Source: Ascaphus truei (lineage: Eukaryota > Chordata > Amphibia > Anura > Ascaphidae). From it: a stretch of 64,000 nucleotides of DNA. Below are positions 1-10,811 of this stretch, one piece after another. Under the pieces are notes generated by a model, which saw only the letters and a list, made by a program, of their open reading frames with translations, was not told the DNA's origin and did no database searches. Location of the stretch: assembly GCA_036426205.1 (NCBI GenBank), contig WSYH01002478.1, positions 21,569-85,568 on the forward strand. Direction: 5' to 3'. How positions within the stretch are numbered: position 1 is the first letter of the stretch; every line of letters starts with the position of its first letter. The position numbers and the translations under genes were made by a program.

Positions 1-474
1 CGGCAAATAGATCCCCAGGAAAACAGCACTCACAGTCTCATAGCCAACTGCAGTGCGGTCAGTGAAACACCGGCTTTTTATATCTCTAACATAGTCATTG
101 TGGTCGTGCCAGGGTGCGGTTTGCCCTTCCTGCTATCCCTCATTTCTATTGGGCTCACACTGACTTCTCTCTGGGGACACGTCTGGAGGATGAAGCAGAA
201 GACATCAGACTTCAGCATTCCCCGGTTACAGGTTCATTCCAGAGCAGCCAGGACCATGATACTGCTTGTTGTCCTCTCCATGTCTCTCTGCATAACACAG
301 ATCTATTTCATCATCCCCCATGATGATCCGAAAAACATTTTTATGACAATCTGTTGGTTCGTTAGTTTGTGCTACCCCACAGCACAAGCCTTCCTCCTAA
401 TCCAGGGGAACACCAAGTTAAGGAGAGTGTGTCAGGGTCTCTTACACTGCATTAACCCTTTGAGAGCTCCATGA
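1..474 (+). CDS. TAS2R: Partial TAS2R-type bitter taste receptor, C-terminal half
   Basis: The frame is open from the first base of the window to a TGA at 472-474, giving 157 residues. It aligns without gaps to residues 153-308 of the intact receptor at 53419-54363. Visible family features are the second extracellular loop with NST and NCS glycosylation sequons, the TM5 stretch ending LTSLWGHVWRM, the TM6 region HSRAARTMILL, and the TM7 signature YPTAQA..LIQGN.KLRR. TAS2Rs are single-exon G-protein coupled receptors of chemosensory cells. The 5' half lies outside the window, so it cannot be said whether the gene is intact. The window begins almost exactly where the truncated copy at 55173 also begins, so a second 5'-truncated copy is possible. 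Family call is firm; functional status is unknown. Confidence 0.88.
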   Translation, partial: RQIDPQENSTHSLIANCSAVSETPAFYISNIVIVVVPGCGLPFLLSLISIGLTLTSLWGHVWRMKQKTSDFSIPRLQVHSRAARTMILLVVLSMSLCITQIYFIIPHDDPKNIFMTICWFVSLCYPTAQAFLLIQGNTKLRRVCQGLLHCINPLRAP

Positions 475-580
475 CACTGACAATTGACGTTTTTAAAGTC
501 TTGTTCTAGAGGAGTTTGGGTTCTGAGCTCATGTGCAGAGCAGTGCATGATATTTCGGTAAAGAAGTGTATCCTGTTTAT

Positions 581-1076
581 TGCGACGCAGACTTATTTTG
601 GGACTGAACACATTTTATGTAGCTGCTTTTGCGAGTCCTCTGGAAGTTGGATCCAGTCGCATTCTGACCCCACGGGTTCTGGGCGGATTTAATTACTGTA
701 TACTTTTAGGTTACTACGTTGTGTAGCTGTCACATCCACATTAGTTTCTTCATCATGTAATGAGCCACTTACACTGCGGGTGTCTGTAACACAATAAATA
801 TACAACTGCTAGTAATAAATGTGCTCCCTTGTTTGTGTTTATAGACAGGTAATTGTATTTATTACTAGAGTTGTATATATTGTGTTACAGACACCGCAGT
901 GTAAGTGGCTCATTACATGATGAAGAAACTAATGTGGATGTGACAGCTACACAAGTATAACTAAAGTACAGTAATAATCCGCAGAACCGTGGGGTCAGAG
1001 GACTGGATCCACTTCCAGAGGACTCGCAAAAGCAGCTACATAAAATGTGTTCAGTCCCAAAATAGTCTCTGCGCAT
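581..1076. repeat. Large imperfect palindrome in the TAS2R 3' flank
   Basis: Left arm 581-821 is the reverse complement of right arm 856-1076, with small indels, around a spacer of about 34 bases. Both arms include the TAS2R-flank sequence with AATAAA. The copy-3 receptor flank (55740-55875) contains only the direct version, so the inverted arm was added here. Confidence 0.85.
793..798 (+). promoter_or_regulatory. Candidate polyadenylation signal of the first TAS2R copy
   Basis: AATAAA lies about 320 bases after the stop, in sequence shared with the 3' flanks of the other two receptor copies (54650 and 55850). A second AATAAA follows at 814-819. Confidence 0.45.
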
Positions 1077-1339
1077 TGTCTACCAGTCGCGCTTACATTA
1101 TAAGCGGCCGGCACCCGTGGAGGCTATAGGTCCGGCGGCTAGGCTAATCGCATTGTTTTAAGTCACCAGTCGCCTCGCATATAAGCGGCGTCCCAGGTCT
1201 CCTAAAAGGTTATAAACCAGGGTTTAATGGAGAAGGCTAGGAGGCAGTGGAATATATTTCTAAATGTATCAAGCTCTCTATGAGACTGATGCGCCAACAT
1301 TGAACAGCCATGGAAGCTACAGAGGCACCTGCAGTAATA

Positions 1340-1975
1340 TATGTGGGTACTTATTTTTTTAACACAGTGAGAAGCCAAAAAAACAGCCGGGACTTTGGGT
1401 TCTGTGCAGAGATTTCTCCCTTTCATGGGGTTGTGTGCGTTCCCCGAGCTATCTTCCTGTAATGCTTATATTGTGGAGAGCGTTACACAATGCTGGGCGC
1501 CATTTCTGCATAGGAAATTACGTTTGTGTTGCTTATTAGTTTATTGTTTATCATCTTGTTTTGTAAGGATCTTTCCAAATAATATTCAAAATGGATGTTG
1601 TTTAATAAAGTGCTTGTTTTGGGCAATTTTCCGATTTCAAATCCCCAGTGTAATCCATTTCCTCAAACCAGAATTCATCCATTCCAAGAATCCCGTTTAT
1701 CCATTTCCAAACCCAGTTTTACCCTATTTCCAAGCCCCAGATCGTGAAAGGGCCTCAACAAGCACCAGTATTACCGGTACCCGGATCCCGCTAGGTCGGC
1801 AGTCTGTAGCTTTCATTTGCATTCCCAATACCTTTGATGATGAGAACATTCATTGGCACGATCCAAATGTGATAGATGCAATTAATACTCCATCATGATC
1901 GGGTGAATGAGGAGATGCGGTTATCTATCAAGAACTTTATAGGCCCCTGGCAAATCCAAAGACCTGGGCCATAAT
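1340..1975 (+). repeat. Composite repeat fragment (52-bp unit, 22-bp units and tail)
   Basis: This contains in order a sequence also seen at 22.15, 31.4 and 49.8 kb (1340-1435), one or two 52-bp-type units (CCCGAGCTATCTTCCTGTA core, about 1435-1480), several 22-bp units in inverted sense (about 1640-1740), and a tail shared with 37.99-38.2, 43.2-43.45, 47.17-47.41 and 60.4-60.6 kb. It is a short member of the family expanded at 33.3-38.2 kb. An open frame of 167 codons over it is not credible. Confidence 0.75.
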
Positions 1976-2639
1976 AAGTACCAGGGCATTTACCTCACTC
2001 CAACTCTGTGGGACCAGGGCTTTTGTCGCGATGTCAGTCTCCAATAGCAGAGAAGAAGGTGATAGAGAGTATTAATATGCACAATCCAATGACAGCAAAA
2101 GTCTCGAACTTGAGCCTGAACATGACACATACACACATAAAAGCAGTCCTCGGTATCGACCCCACAATGCGTTGCCTCACACACAATGGGTTGTAGAAGC
2201 GGGAACGTTTGTAAAGCGAACACCCCGTGTTCCCATAGGAACACTGATGTAAATGAAAAGGTCCGGTTCTGAAGGGCATTTTAACACTAACAAACACACC
2301 AAACTTTATTTTTTGCCAGGCAATTAACAGCGATGCGAGCACACACATAAATTAATCAGGGATATTACGTATTATATATATATAATATAATAATAAAGAC
2401 TATATTATATAGTATAATATTTTAGATATACGCGCTGCAACGTGGTTTATGTGAATGTGTATATACTATACACAATACACCACAGTGGCAAGGTCGTAAG
2501 AGCGTTGGTATACAAGCTAAAACATTTGTGGCGTTTTTTTGTTAAAAATGAACATAGGTATGCATTGCATAGAGTTGGCTCTTTCTAGCTGGGCCTTGGA
2601 ACTAAGACCATTCGTTTGTAAAAGCGAAGCGTCTTGTCA

Positions 2640-3106
2640 AAAACAACTAGGACGGGCCTGTCTATGTATAGCGGGGGTGATCCTATATAACCGCAGGACG
2701 GCCTGATATGGTATAAGGGGGGGTGTACTTATCCTAACCGAGGACTGACCTGTAAGTATAGACGCGGTTGTAGTATACTAACGAGGGAGCTGCCTGTTGT
2801 ATATGTATAGGGGGGGGTGGTGTGGATTACTTAACCGAGGATGCCTCGAATTCTGCATATGTATAGGGGGGGTGTAGTATATGACTATTATAACCGAGCA
2901 GGACTGCATGCTATATGTTAGCTGGGGGGGGGGCTTGTATTATTATAACCGAGCGGGGGGGTGGAGGGAGGACTCGCCTGTATATGGATCCGGGGGGGGT
3001 GTATTTAAGAACCGAGGGACTGACTGGTATATCGGATTGCAGGGGGGGTGTGCTATGATATACCAAGGATGCCTTGTATATCTGTACTTGGGGGGTGTAT
3101 TTAAGT
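2640..3106 (+). repeat. G-rich degenerate tandem repeat, about 60-bp period
   Basis: Repeated blocks consist of TATGTATA, a run of 6-9 G, GTGTA(G)TATA, and ATAACCGAG-like sequence followed by GACTGCCTGTA. About seven diverged units are visible. The many G runs could form quadruplexes on the + strand. Homopolymer length variation may partly be sequencing error. Confidence 0.75.
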
Positions 3107-3864
3107 CTGTTTTGTTCTACACTTTTTATTTCTATTTTTAGATAGTGTGTTTTTGCACTGATATTTCTTGCGCAGCGCGTCCACGCGCCCCCCCGCGGCC
3201 GAGTGCCCCCCCCGCCCCCGCCAGACCACCACGCTCCTCCCAATCCCTGGGGGAAACTGTTGCTATGCCGCTTATGGCGAGGAATCCGTAGACGAAAGAG
3301 GGGAGGTCAATAATGAATAATTTACTTCATAATTAACCTAATTATTATACTTAATACCTTGTTATTAATTAATTACTTAAAAAAATTCTAGTAATCAACT
3401 ATTATAAATTAGAATAAGAAACTAACAAAATCGGGGCTAGGCGATTGTTTTTTAGTGATCACACCCCAGAACCCATATTAATTGAATAATTAAAAGTGGC
3501 AAATATATTCAAGTGTGGTAATAAATAAATGGGTGCCCATACGGACCTGGAAAAGCTGACATCAGAATAATGCTGGTGAAGGGCAAACAACAAAATGGAT
3601 TGTCCCCCTAAACGCAATTCAACCCGTAAATGCACACCCAGAACAGTGTACAAAGAACTTTTAAGCAATTTACTCTTTAAACAATAATTCCCAAAGGCAC
3701 TGTGTCCAGTGATTCAAAATATATTGAATCAAACTTATAGGCAACAGTGTCGTTGTATTGTATTCACGCTATCCTTTACATCCCATTGAACCACTGAAAT
3801 GGTTTGGGAAACAGAGGACCCAGGTTTTTGATAGACGTCAGGGTGTTTGTTTTGTTAAACTCCT
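3107..3864. other. No gene recognised; CG-rich then AT-rich unique sequence
   Basis: A short GC-rich stretch (3170-3250) is followed by AT-rich sequence. I see no coding signature, tandem repeat or match to another part of the window. Confidence 0.5.
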
Positions 3865-3975
3865 ATGGGTGCTCCCTTGTTTGTGTTTATAGACAGGTAA
3901 TTGTACAGAGGGAAGGTACCGATGTAACAGCAGAACCAGAGCAGGAGATAATGTCTCTCACTCGCCCAGGACTGG
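3865..3975 (+). repeat. Isolated copy of the TAS2R 3' tail segment
   Basis: The segment beginning GTGCTCCCTTGTTTGTG and continuing through the ACAGGTAATTGTACAGAGGG core to the end of the AACCAGAGCAG stretch is nearly identical to 54678-54754 and 55878-55953, and partly to 820-856. No receptor sequence precedes it here. A pyrimidine-rich tract ending TTTATAG just before ACAG resembles a splice acceptor, so it could be a 3'-UTR exon of the receptors. That is inference only. Confidence 0.65.
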
Positions 3976-4025
3976 GAATGTATATAATATATCTAATTGG
4001 ATACGGACAGGAAGGTGCTGTCTGT

Positions 4026-4078
4026 CACATACATCTCGTCACAGGAAGTCTAAGGAACACACACACGGCACCAGAAAT
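4026..4078 (+). repeat. Left member of a roughly 48-bp direct repeat pair
   Basis: The sequence around ATCTCGTCACAGGAAGTC and the following ACACACACGGCACCA recurs at 5784-5831 with few differences, bracketing about 1.7 kb of repeat-rich DNA. Confidence 0.75.
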
Positions 4079-4189
4079 ATGATGATATGAGAATCAATTT
4101 AGATTTTTGGAAGTCAAACTTCTTTGCTGGCAACTAACGTTTTAATCGGGAAAATGTCATTGGTGTTAACGAAAACGTATCACGGAAGT

Positions 4190-4680
4190 GACGTAACAAC
4201 ATTGGGACTTAACTCTACGCATGTGCACCATGGGCCTCCGTGCATGCGGGCAGCGGGCCTCAGCTCATGCGCAACACTCAAAAGAGAGCTGGACGGAGGG
4301 TGGAGAGAGGAGCCGGGGAACACCGAGTACCGCGCATCTTAGCTCATACGCACCACAGGCCACGGGATCTGCACATGCGCACAACGGCCCGCAGGTCTCT
4401 GTGCATGCGCACAACGGCCCGCAGGCCTCTGCGCATGCACATTACGGGCCTCAACACATGCGCTCGACGGCTTGTGGGTCTCTGCGCATGCACAACACAC
4501 ATAAAAGAAGCTGACGGAGGGTGGAAGGAGGAGACGTGGGAACACCGGGCACCACGCACCTCTGCCCATGCACACCACCGGCTACGTGCCTTTGCGCAAG
4601 CGCATCTCGGGCCTCTATGCATGCGCACAACGGCCTGCGGGTCTCTGCGCATGCGCAACACACATAAGAGAAGCTGGAAA
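4190..4680 (+). repeat. GC-rich degenerate minisatellite with GCATGCGCA motif
   Basis: Repeated units carry (T)GCGCATGCGCACAACGGCC-like and GCAGGTCTCTG-like segments, spaced about 30 to 60 bases apart. A larger duplication of about 320 bp (ACACATAAAAGAAGCTG with GGAGGGTGGA) is visible at 4270, 4500 and 4665. Open frames on both strands follow the repeat and are not genes. Related GC-rich CATGTGCAG units occur at 58.25-58.33 kb. Confidence 0.7.
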
Positions 4681-4812
4681 GAGGGTGAGGAGAGGACCCG
4701 GGGAGATAAAGAAAACCCTGCAACAAGGCTGGAGTAGGAAGATGAAGAAGGAAGGGACCGAGCCCCGGGGTTGTGAGGGAGACGCGTCTCCCGAGATCCC
4801 GGTGATGAAACA

Positions 4813-4946
4813 GACACACACAGAGGCACACACACACAGTCACACGCACAAACACACACACAGTCACACATACAAATACACGCACATACACACACACACA
4901 CAGTCACACATACACACACGCACAAACACACACAGTCACACACAAC
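4813..4946 (+). repeat. CA-rich microsatellite
   Basis: Interrupted (CA)n with recurring AGTCACACA and ATACA interruptions. Confidence 0.9.
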
Positions 4947-5417
4947 TAATCAGACCTTGTATCAGGAAATCTCTCAGCAGCTTACTCCTCTCCCCTCAAC
5001 AGCCAGGCTCCATGTGTCTACAGCCTGGGTTTTAACACAACTTGATTAGGCAGCTGGGATCCAACTAATTGTCCTCAGGTTCCAAGCTGAAGTTAACCTA
5101 GTCAGTGCTGCACTGCAGACTAGACATAGGTTTTCCAGGCATATAACTGGTGGCTTTTATTTACCCTGTCACAGTGTTGTATCCCAGTTTCCAAAGTAAG
5201 TGTGTCTTTCTTCTGGATAACATAGCTGTGTATGTTCCTTTTGTAAATAAATCCCAATTCATTTTATCTCTCTGCTTTGATCAATCAATGATCCCGGTAA
5301 TTCAGGTGTTAAAAGCATTGGTCTCCCGTGACACTGAGGCCCAGCTTATTTTCGGCGCCCTGACGTCAGAGACCCGTCACATGCCAGCACAGTTGGAAGC
5401 TCGGCGTGGGACACATA
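4947..5417. other. No gene recognised
   Basis: Unique-looking sequence of mixed composition. I see no coding or repeat signature. Confidence 0.45.
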
Positions 5418-5620
5418 GGCTGCGATTATACCGAAAAAAACCCTTGTTATCGCCCGTAGCGACACCGTGTGGTGCAAAAAACAAGTTTCATATACATGTG
5501 ATAAGTGGCTATACAAAATTCAACTGTCTCCCCGCTCGCTGCTGCAAAGTGGGAGACAGTTGATGCATTTTCAAAATTTGGTTTTGCGCCGCTTTGGGTG
5601 TTTTCTGTATAATCGCAGCC
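5418..5620. mobile_element. MITE with GGCTGCGATTATA terminal inverted repeats
   Basis: The ends are GGCTGCGATTATA and its reverse complement, 203 bp apart, with ATA on the left and TTA on the right. The termini match those of the MITEs at 12909 and 18235, so this is one short non-autonomous family. A three-base TWA target site is typical of PIF/Harbinger transposons, but the superfamily is inferred from target site only. Confidence 0.72.
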
Positions 5621-5783
5621 TTAGTGAGGAAGAGGCTGCATCTGATGGAGAGCTGGGGCCCAGCCTCGACCGGCAGCCGGGCCTGGCCAGAGGTCTGGGC
5701 CAGATTGTAGCACCGACCACCGAGCTTGCCACAGTCAGCGGGCCCAGGACATTTGTCCTTCTGTCCCCCCCTGTCGGCGGCCC

Positions 5784-5831
5784 TGCATACATCTCGTCAC
5801 AGAAAGTCTAAGGAACACACACACGGCACCA
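5784..5831 (+). repeat. Right member of the roughly 48-bp direct repeat pair
   Basis: Matches 4026-4078. Confidence 0.75.
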
Positions 5832-5991
5832 AATATATAATGCAACGTGAGGCTCAGTTTATATATTTTTACCTTCTTACACAATCGTCCAACTTTCATA
5901 AATAAAACCCATGAAGTGTCAATGCAATGATTTACCCAGCGCCTCCTTATACTCACTGAGAGAGCCAGGAAAGCGCTGAGATTATTAGACC

Positions 5992-6090
5992 ATGGGAGGA
6001 GAGACGCGCTATGGGGGAGGAGAGACGCGCTATGGGGGAGGAGAGACGCGCTATGGGGGAGGAGAGACGCGCTATGGGGGAGGAGGAGAT
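5992..6090 (+). repeat. 21-bp tandem repeat, about four copies
   Basis: The unit GAGACGCGCTATGGGGGAGG plus A starts at 6001, 6022, 6043 and 6064, and the copies are identical. Confidence 0.95.
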
Positions 6091-6508
6091 CTTGGGACCC
6101 CTGTTCTATGATTATATATTATTTATTTTTATGCATAGGTTAAACCTGCGAGTCTCTGCGTACGTATGAAAGTCATTGAACGATAAGGCCAGGTAATAAG
6201 TTAACCTCTTGGTTGCTGTACTGCACATGAGGTTTAACTATTTTCTGACCGGCCTTTTCAGTCTCTGTTTCCTCCCAATGCAGATGTGTGACACAAAACG
6301 TCACGTGTTCCCGGATTGAGGGGAATCAGACAGTTAAGGGAATGAGTTCTATCTGACTAGAAAGTAACTAGATGCAGATGCAACATGGTTTATGACTTGT
6401 CTTCAAGTAGGGTTCACCTGATCCGCGGTCTCGCTGCACAGAACCGCACTGACCCCCGCACTGATCCCCCGCACTGACCCCTGCACTGACCCCCCGGCTC
6501 TCTATGTG

Positions 6509-6650
6509 CAGGGAGGTCGCCTGTGAGAGCTGTGCAGGGAGCGGTGGCTCTCTCTGTCCAGGGAGATCGCCTGCGAGATCTGTGCAGGGAGCGGTGGCTC
6601 TCTCTGTCCAGGGAGATCGCCTGCGAGAGCTGTGCAGGGATAAAATCACA
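6509..6650 (+). repeat. 50-bp tandem repeat, three copies
   Basis: The unit starts GGGAGATCGCCTGCGAGAGC and ends GGCTCTCTCTGTCCA. The same unit is expanded to about 11 noisy copies at 16437-16980, in the second copy of this locus. Confidence 0.9.
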
Positions 6651-6830
6651 GGGAGAGAACTTAGTAGAAACCTGAGATCACTTTGCTGCTTCGCCGCGCG
6701 GTTTTGGCGTTTTCCTGCCTCACGGTTTGAGATTCTTTGTGAATACCGTCACAACACAAAGGACAAACCGCTGGGCGGTACCAGGCCACATCGTTCCAGA
6801 CAGCAGCAAACTCATCAAAGCTGCTAGAAT

Positions 6831-7020
6831 AAGCCCCTATATCTTAGTCGCATGAACCTCAGGTATAGAAGTAGCATCCTATAATAAGGTCGGCGTAGTT
6901 CTGAGCACAGGGTATGAGTTATTTAAGGAAAAGCGTAGATTCACGCCTGCGGAAGTGTTATATCCGCTCCCTCCCTGTGTTAGAACAAGCTGAGCGGAGG
7001 AGACACTCACTGCTGGATAT
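6831..7020 (+). repeat. Left 190-bp direct repeat flanking the L1-like element
   Basis: Identical to 12563-12752 except for about one base. A diverged, uninterrupted paralog is at about 17178-17370. It ends exactly where the poly(T) tract of the minus-strand LINE begins, as expected for a target-site duplication. Confidence 0.85.
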
Positions 7021-7272
7021 TTTTTTTTTTTTGTTAATTTTTTTTTTTTAATTGTTTTTTTTCCACAAAATAACAGATTATACATTTCCGACTCATCAAT
7101 AAAGAGTGGAGTACACTTAAACATGTAGTCACAATTGTTCACAGGCTTTATAACACTTAGCTTATCAGAAACTTAGACATTAGTTTTGACAGTACGACTC
7201 CCCATACCTTTGTGGGTTAGGTGAGGGTGACCTCAGATGCATGAGTATCTTTGAGTTTGTCCACTCTTAAGG

Positions 7273-8055
7273 GGAAAGACACCTCCTGTGGTGCTGATGA
7301 AAGGTTTAATTGTGATTGTAGACAAAGTTCTTTTCTTGATGGATTCCTCAAGAGAAAACGAGAAAACAAGCATACACACTGCAATAGTGCATTACCAGGG
7401 ACAACTAGGATGTATAAAGAGAGCAATTTTAATACAATAAAAAAAAATACAGTATAACATATAAAATAAAAAACAATTGATTACACTAAAAATTATACCA
7501 AAATAATTATACTAAAAAGAACTATCTGTGCCTTGGCATAGGAACCAGATGTCTTGAAACTTGCTCCGTTTGGTGTAAAATTGGAAACCTACTCACCAAA
7601 AGTGACTAGGACATAAGCGTTATTGAAATGGTCTTATCAGCATATGAGACCGCTTGTTGCGAGGTGAAATTGCGTCAATCCACGGAAGAGGATCTCCTTT
7701 TCTGCTCGGGTGTTTGCTTGCTGCACACTGCTCGCTGCACACTGCTCGCTGCACACTGCTCGCTGCACACTACTCGCTGCACACTGCTCGCTGCACACTG
7801 CTTGCTGCTTTCTCCCAGAGTTCAGCCGGTCAACTCCTCCTGTGACGTCACCGCTTGTTCTCCACAGCTACGGTGTCTCAGTGATGCCAAAAGGAGGTGT
7901 CTTTCCCCTACATTACCAAATCTGGGTAGGAGATTCCAGATTCACTTCTTTGGGCAGCTCCAGGACTACCTTGGACTCTATATCACAGGTTTTTTGTAAT
8001 TCATTGTAATTCATTGTTTGCATGAGTGCTATTGTTCACCTTTATTTTCACTAGG
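7273..8055. mobile_element. Nested insertion in the LINE 3' region, 16-bp target duplication
   Basis: The 16-mer TTGTCCACTCTTAAGG occurs at 7257-7272 and again at 8056-8071. The enclosed 783 bp include an A-rich stretch near 7440 and a 14-bp minisatellite. I do not recognise a family. The exact repeat fits a target-site duplication of a retroelement. Confidence 0.6.
7717..7812 (+). repeat. 14-bp minisatellite, about seven copies
   Basis: Tandem CTGCACACTGCTCG with single-base variants. Confidence 0.93.
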
Positions 8056-8265
8056 TTGTCCACTCTTAAGGTTAACCAATTTGGAATGATAGGACAGAGA
8101 AAGAGAAAGAATAGAAAGAGAGAGGGGGAAGGGGGGTGGGTGGGGAGGTGGGGTGTCAGGTAGGGTCCGAGCTTGCAGAGCCTCATCATCTCTGTCAATC
8201 TTTTGTTAGTTGCTGCTCCCTATTCCCTTTTTCCTCCGCATTGGGGGGTTGGTCTGGGATTTAGA

Positions 8266-9320
8266 CTAGGATGGGGACCATATGTCCCAAACTTTGTGGA
8301 ATTTTTCCACTTTTTGGGAGAGCCGGGCCGAAAGCAGCTCCATTGTTTTGACTTCTCTCAACCTTTTGTTCACCGTTTGCTTGGAAGGCGCATTGACGTT
8401 CTTCCAGGCAGCTGCTATGGAGCAGCGTGCGGCCGTGAGGATGAATCTGATCATTTTGCCCTCTGGCGAGGGGATCTCTTCCACAGGCTTTCCCAGTAGG
8501 TATATCATCGGGTCCATTCTCAGCTCTGTGGTTTCTTGCAACATATTTTATATGTGCGTCCAGAAACGCTGTATCTTTGGACAGAACCACCATATATGTG
8601 CCATATCTCCTCTCAGGCCACACCCTCTCCAGCAGAGGTCCGGTGTGCCCGGGAAGATCTGGCTCAGCCTACTCGGGGTTAGGTACCACTGGAATAGGAT
8701 TTTATAAATGTTTTCTTTCGTGGTTGTGCAGATTGATGTTTTAGCTGCCGATTCCCAGATATCCTCCCAGTCTTCCCTATCTATTTCTATCCCAAGGTCT
8801 TCGGCCCAGTTCAACATATAATTATGGTTTTGTGGGGTGGTTGTCGAAGTCAGCCCCGTATATATCCTCGAGATCAGACCCTTCTGGTGCACCCCTATTG
8901 TGCATAGTTTTTCAAATTTTGTTAAATTCGGAAAGCTCTTGTTCTGCGAAACTGACTGCAGAAAGTGTCTAACCTGTAGGAAGCCAAAGATTGGGATATC
9001 ACGTGCTTGGTGTTTGGTTTGCACCTCTTGGAATGTCATAGGTTTGCCTCCGACCACAAGGTCCTCTAATCTTACAATGCCAAGCTCCATTAGTTTTTTG
9101 AAGGAGTTTTTTATACACCCTGGGGGAAACACAGGGTTATTATATAAAGGAGTTAACAGTGATGGATTCGAATTTAGTGAGTATTTCTTTTTGGATCTGG
9201 ACCAAATCTCCCACGTACACCTCATCGATCCCAGCTCAAATCTCCCGGGAGGTCCCTCGCCCTCCGCTCCGCCCCACAGGGTCGAGGTCAGGGAGCGAGG
9301 GGACACAAAGACAGACTCCA
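8266..9320 (-). pseudogene. L1-like ORF2 C-terminal region
   Basis: The minus-strand frame shows the post-reverse-transcriptase region of an L1-type ORF2, with SPRSLTSTLWGG, then LTPLYNNPVFPPG, then the cysteine motif CWRGCG...MAHIWWFCP (C-x3-C-x7-H-x4-C) followed by FW. This layout and the HIWW.CP wording are typical of amphibian and fish L1/Tx1 elements. One in-frame stop at 8545-8547 separates the knuckle from a final conserved 92-codon stretch. The protein would have acted in target-primed reverse transcription. The region joins unrelated Penelope-like sequence at about 9320-9340, and the reverse transcriptase palm is absent. Remnant of a mobile element, not a host gene. Confidence 0.85.
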
Positions 9321-9334
9321 TCTGCAACCAAGTG

Positions 9335-10800
9335 AAAAAAACTAACAATAGCGCTCTAGCACACCCTAAATGTGACAATATACAATTCAACCACATATGT
9401 GTAAATAATAAAGCAGTGTGATAATAATAACAATCAAGTGATCTAAAGAAAAAATTAAGAAACTTAGAAACAAACTGCAACCCTTGATAAAGACTGTTCC
9501 ACTCGTCTTGCACCAGGTGATCCTCCAACAAATCAGGGGAGCTCGTCTCGTAGTTATGAAATATAGAAACACTACATAGTGTAATACTGTTGTGAATAAA
9601 TTTGTGCAAACAAAGCTCAAAAATGACTACTCACAATAGAGCAGTCAAATTCAGGCAGTCATCCAACTTAAGGGGTGGATGTTCCCTGTGTATTCAGCAG
9701 CCACCAGCCCCCAACCCCCAAGGAGAAAAAAAGAAGAAAAGAGACCATATAGTGCAGATGGTATTTAGTATTAAAAGGGATTAAAAAAATGCAGGCTTAC
9801 ACTTCATATGATCGAGGTAGGCAGTGTGATATTATAGGTAGTGGGTGCTCATCTGGTCGCGATCCTTTTGAGTTCCTCACTATCCTCTGCTCCACCGCAA
9901 TACTCTCGCGTCCACGCCAGGCACTCCCTTTGCGTCACTTCCGGTTGTTAAGCAAACTTCCGGATCTGATGACAGGGGTGGACCTCAGTTGTTCTTCCTC
10001 TTTGGTATGGGCTGAAACACTCTACATGTTTCGCCGTTGTTACGGCTTCATCAGGACTCCTGAGGGGTACGCCGTTACGTCATCACGTTGACGCATGCGC
10101 GGCTTGTGGATTAAGTAACGGCAGCTCCTACCTGCCCACGGAGCTCTCTGGCTGCTTATTGCTACACAGATACCAGGTCGTATGCTACATACTGGGTCCT
10201 GCTTTGTTTATACTCTGTAGGGTTCTGCTACCGCGCACCTTGCGGTGTGCGCTACCTTTGGCATTTCATTTACAACGTGTGTATCATACTGGTGTTATCC
10301 GTACTCTGACCCCTATTGGGTCATTTGTTTTACACTATACGGAGTTTATTCATTCCTTGTATAACACAGAGGGATTGTTGATTATATTACCGTGGATACA
10401 GTGGTTATTAGTAATACACTGTTTATCTACCTTCGCTTCATATTGCAAATATATACCTATTATTTGCATTTTCTGTGTATGCAACAATGCAGCTTTACAC
10501 ATAGCTTTTGACTTATTACAAGCTATGTATTTGGTACAATTTTTTGGCCATATAGTTACCGTTACCTCACACATCTGGGGATTTTATGTATGCACTGTTG
10601 TGCATTTTTATAGTGTTTCGTCGTGTTTCACAGCATAACTATTAAAGTCTTTTTTATTTTTATCTGAGTGTGACCTTTTAGCAATTTATCCCATGTTAGG
10701 ATTTGGCTTATATCCAGCTATTTACTGGTTGACATTAGACTTCACTTGTCACCTACCTTGAGTGCATTTATAGGGGACTGTTTATAGTCTTCTGATTATA
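9335..10800 (-). mobile_element. Penelope-like insertion inside the LINE
   Basis: This segment interrupts the LINE between the reverse transcriptase motif VGFI (near 10815) and the ORF2 C-terminal part (near 9320). It carries a hammerhead-like motif on the minus strand (10018-10058). About 0.68 kb downstream it ends with TAGAGCGCTAT, resembling the 3' end TTAGCGCTATA of the better-supported Penelope-like insertion at 47742-49097. In that copy the ribozyme is also about 0.7 kb from the 3' end. No coding remnant is recognised. A + strand frame of 159 codons (10159-10638) has no family features. Boundaries are approximate and no target duplication was found, probably because the LINE was also deleted here. 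Confidence 0.6.
10018..10058 (-). ncRNA. Hammerhead-ribozyme-like motif
   Basis: On the minus strand: CTGATGA, an unpaired A, stem II GCCGT/ACGGC with loop AACA, GAAA, and a minimal palindromic stem III (ACATGT) ending in the cleavage triplet GTA. Core bases match the hammerhead consensus apart from the extra A after CTGATGA. Stem I is weak (two pairs). Confidence 0.65.
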
Positions 10801-10811
10801 TGTGTGGTTTG

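Noticed and set aside
1395..1898. 167-codon open frame
   Set aside because: Lies across the composite repeat and simple 22-bp units. No homologous frame is conserved in other copies.
4240..4943. Frames of 150-199 codons on both strands
   Set aside because: Translations of GC-rich minisatellite and CA microsatellite sequence.
10159..10638. 159-codon hydrophobic frame on the + strand
   Set aside because: Antisense to the Penelope-like insertion, with no membrane-protein family features and no relation to the TAS2R pattern.
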